Positions 38,592-38,639 of a stretch of 38,639 nt of DNA are shown here, one piece after another; positions within the stretch are counted from its first letter, which is position 1; each line of letters begins with the position of its first letter. The position numbers were made by a program, and so were the translations under genes. Below the pieces are notes generated by a model. The model saw only the letters and a program-made list of their open reading frames with translations. It did not search any database and was not told the DNA's origin. This DNA is from Bacillota bacterium (lineage in GTDB: Bacteria > Bacillota > Clostridia > Tissierellales > Peptoniphilaceae). The stretch spans positions 141,715 to 180,353 of the forward strand of contig JAUNLQ010000003.1 of the NCBI GenBank assembly GCA_030532225.1, read 5' to 3'.

Positions 38592-38639
38592 AATAAAAAC
38601 TTACTAATATAATAAATTTATGGACCTAAAAATTTTTAT

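Noticed and set aside
1..38639. CRISPR arrays, tRNA and rRNA genes, prophage or IS transposase genes, T-box or known riboswitches
   Set aside because: I looked for regular repeats, CCA-type tRNA ends, T-box NNTGGNACCGCG-like boxes and transposase motifs and found none.
38619..38639. ATG near the right edge as the start of a new gene
   Set aside because: Only about seven codons remain and no ribosome binding site precedes it.

Overview
The window is a gene-dense stretch (45 protein-coding genes or gene parts, no rRNA, tRNA or CRISPR seen) from a low-GC, Gram-positive (Firmicutes) chromosome. Lipoprotein signal peptides, strong GGAGG ribosome binding sites, intrinsic terminators with long T runs, a SigB/RsbV/RsbW-type module, AGA/AGG-only arginine coding in the genes I checked, and an anaerobe-type gene set (C-P lyase, nickel-pincer cofactor synthesis) fit an anaerobic coccus of the Peptoniphilaceae/Tissierellia type. 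That placement is inference; no marker gene for taxonomy is present.

Layout. 1-1357: end of a partner-switching operon (RsbV-like antagonist, RsbW-like anti-sigma factor with a decayed ATP site, SigB-family sigma factor). 1373-2236: a membrane-anchored unknown protein apparently split by two in-frame stops. 2255-2797: dihydrofolate reductase. 2833-4827 (minus): an ABC exporter pair and a small membrane protein, with a possible mobile-element remnant between them. 5066-8195: a short-chain dehydrogenase, PepD and a rhodanese lipoprotein, each preceded by a SigB-like GGGTAT element. 8340-12389: an ECF sigma factor, its anti-sigma factor, and a lipoprotein, two membrane proteins and a copper-amine-oxidase-like domain protein. 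Three similar ECF-like promoter elements lie in this locus. 12496-15082: GtrA, PepT and a Cro/CI-S24 repressor. 15105-17906 (minus): an operon with a UgtP-like glycosyltransferase, a polysaccharide deacetylase and a YbhN-like membrane protein, probably for a glycolipid.

18224-21132: larE-larB-larC, the complete set for making the nickel-pincer nucleotide cofactor, with a 40-histidine stretch in LarC and three cysteines in LarE, but no larA nearby. Then Mrp ATPase, an AGCS amino acid symporter, free methionine-R-sulfoxide reductase and a PTS-IIC-like membrane protein (minus).

25376-37092: a complete phosphonate locus, phnF-G-H-I-J-K-M-(hexapeptide transferase)-L-(PHP phosphodiesterase)-C-E-E-D. 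It should import phosphonates, build the ribose-triphosphate adduct (PhnGHI), remove pyrophosphate (PhnM), cleave the C-P bond (PhnJ) and open the cyclic ribose phosphate (PHP enzyme). The most striking observation of the window is here: PhnJ aligns with E. coli PhnJ without gaps around its iron-sulfur site, yet three of the four essential cysteines are Thr243, Val265 and Met271. The adjacent PhnK carries an extra N-terminal segment with two CxxC pairs. The remaining machinery, including the PhnI histidine pair, looks intact, so this may be a C-P lyase variant with different metal/radical chemistry. A D-alanyl-D-alanine carboxypeptidase (37225-38550) closes the window.
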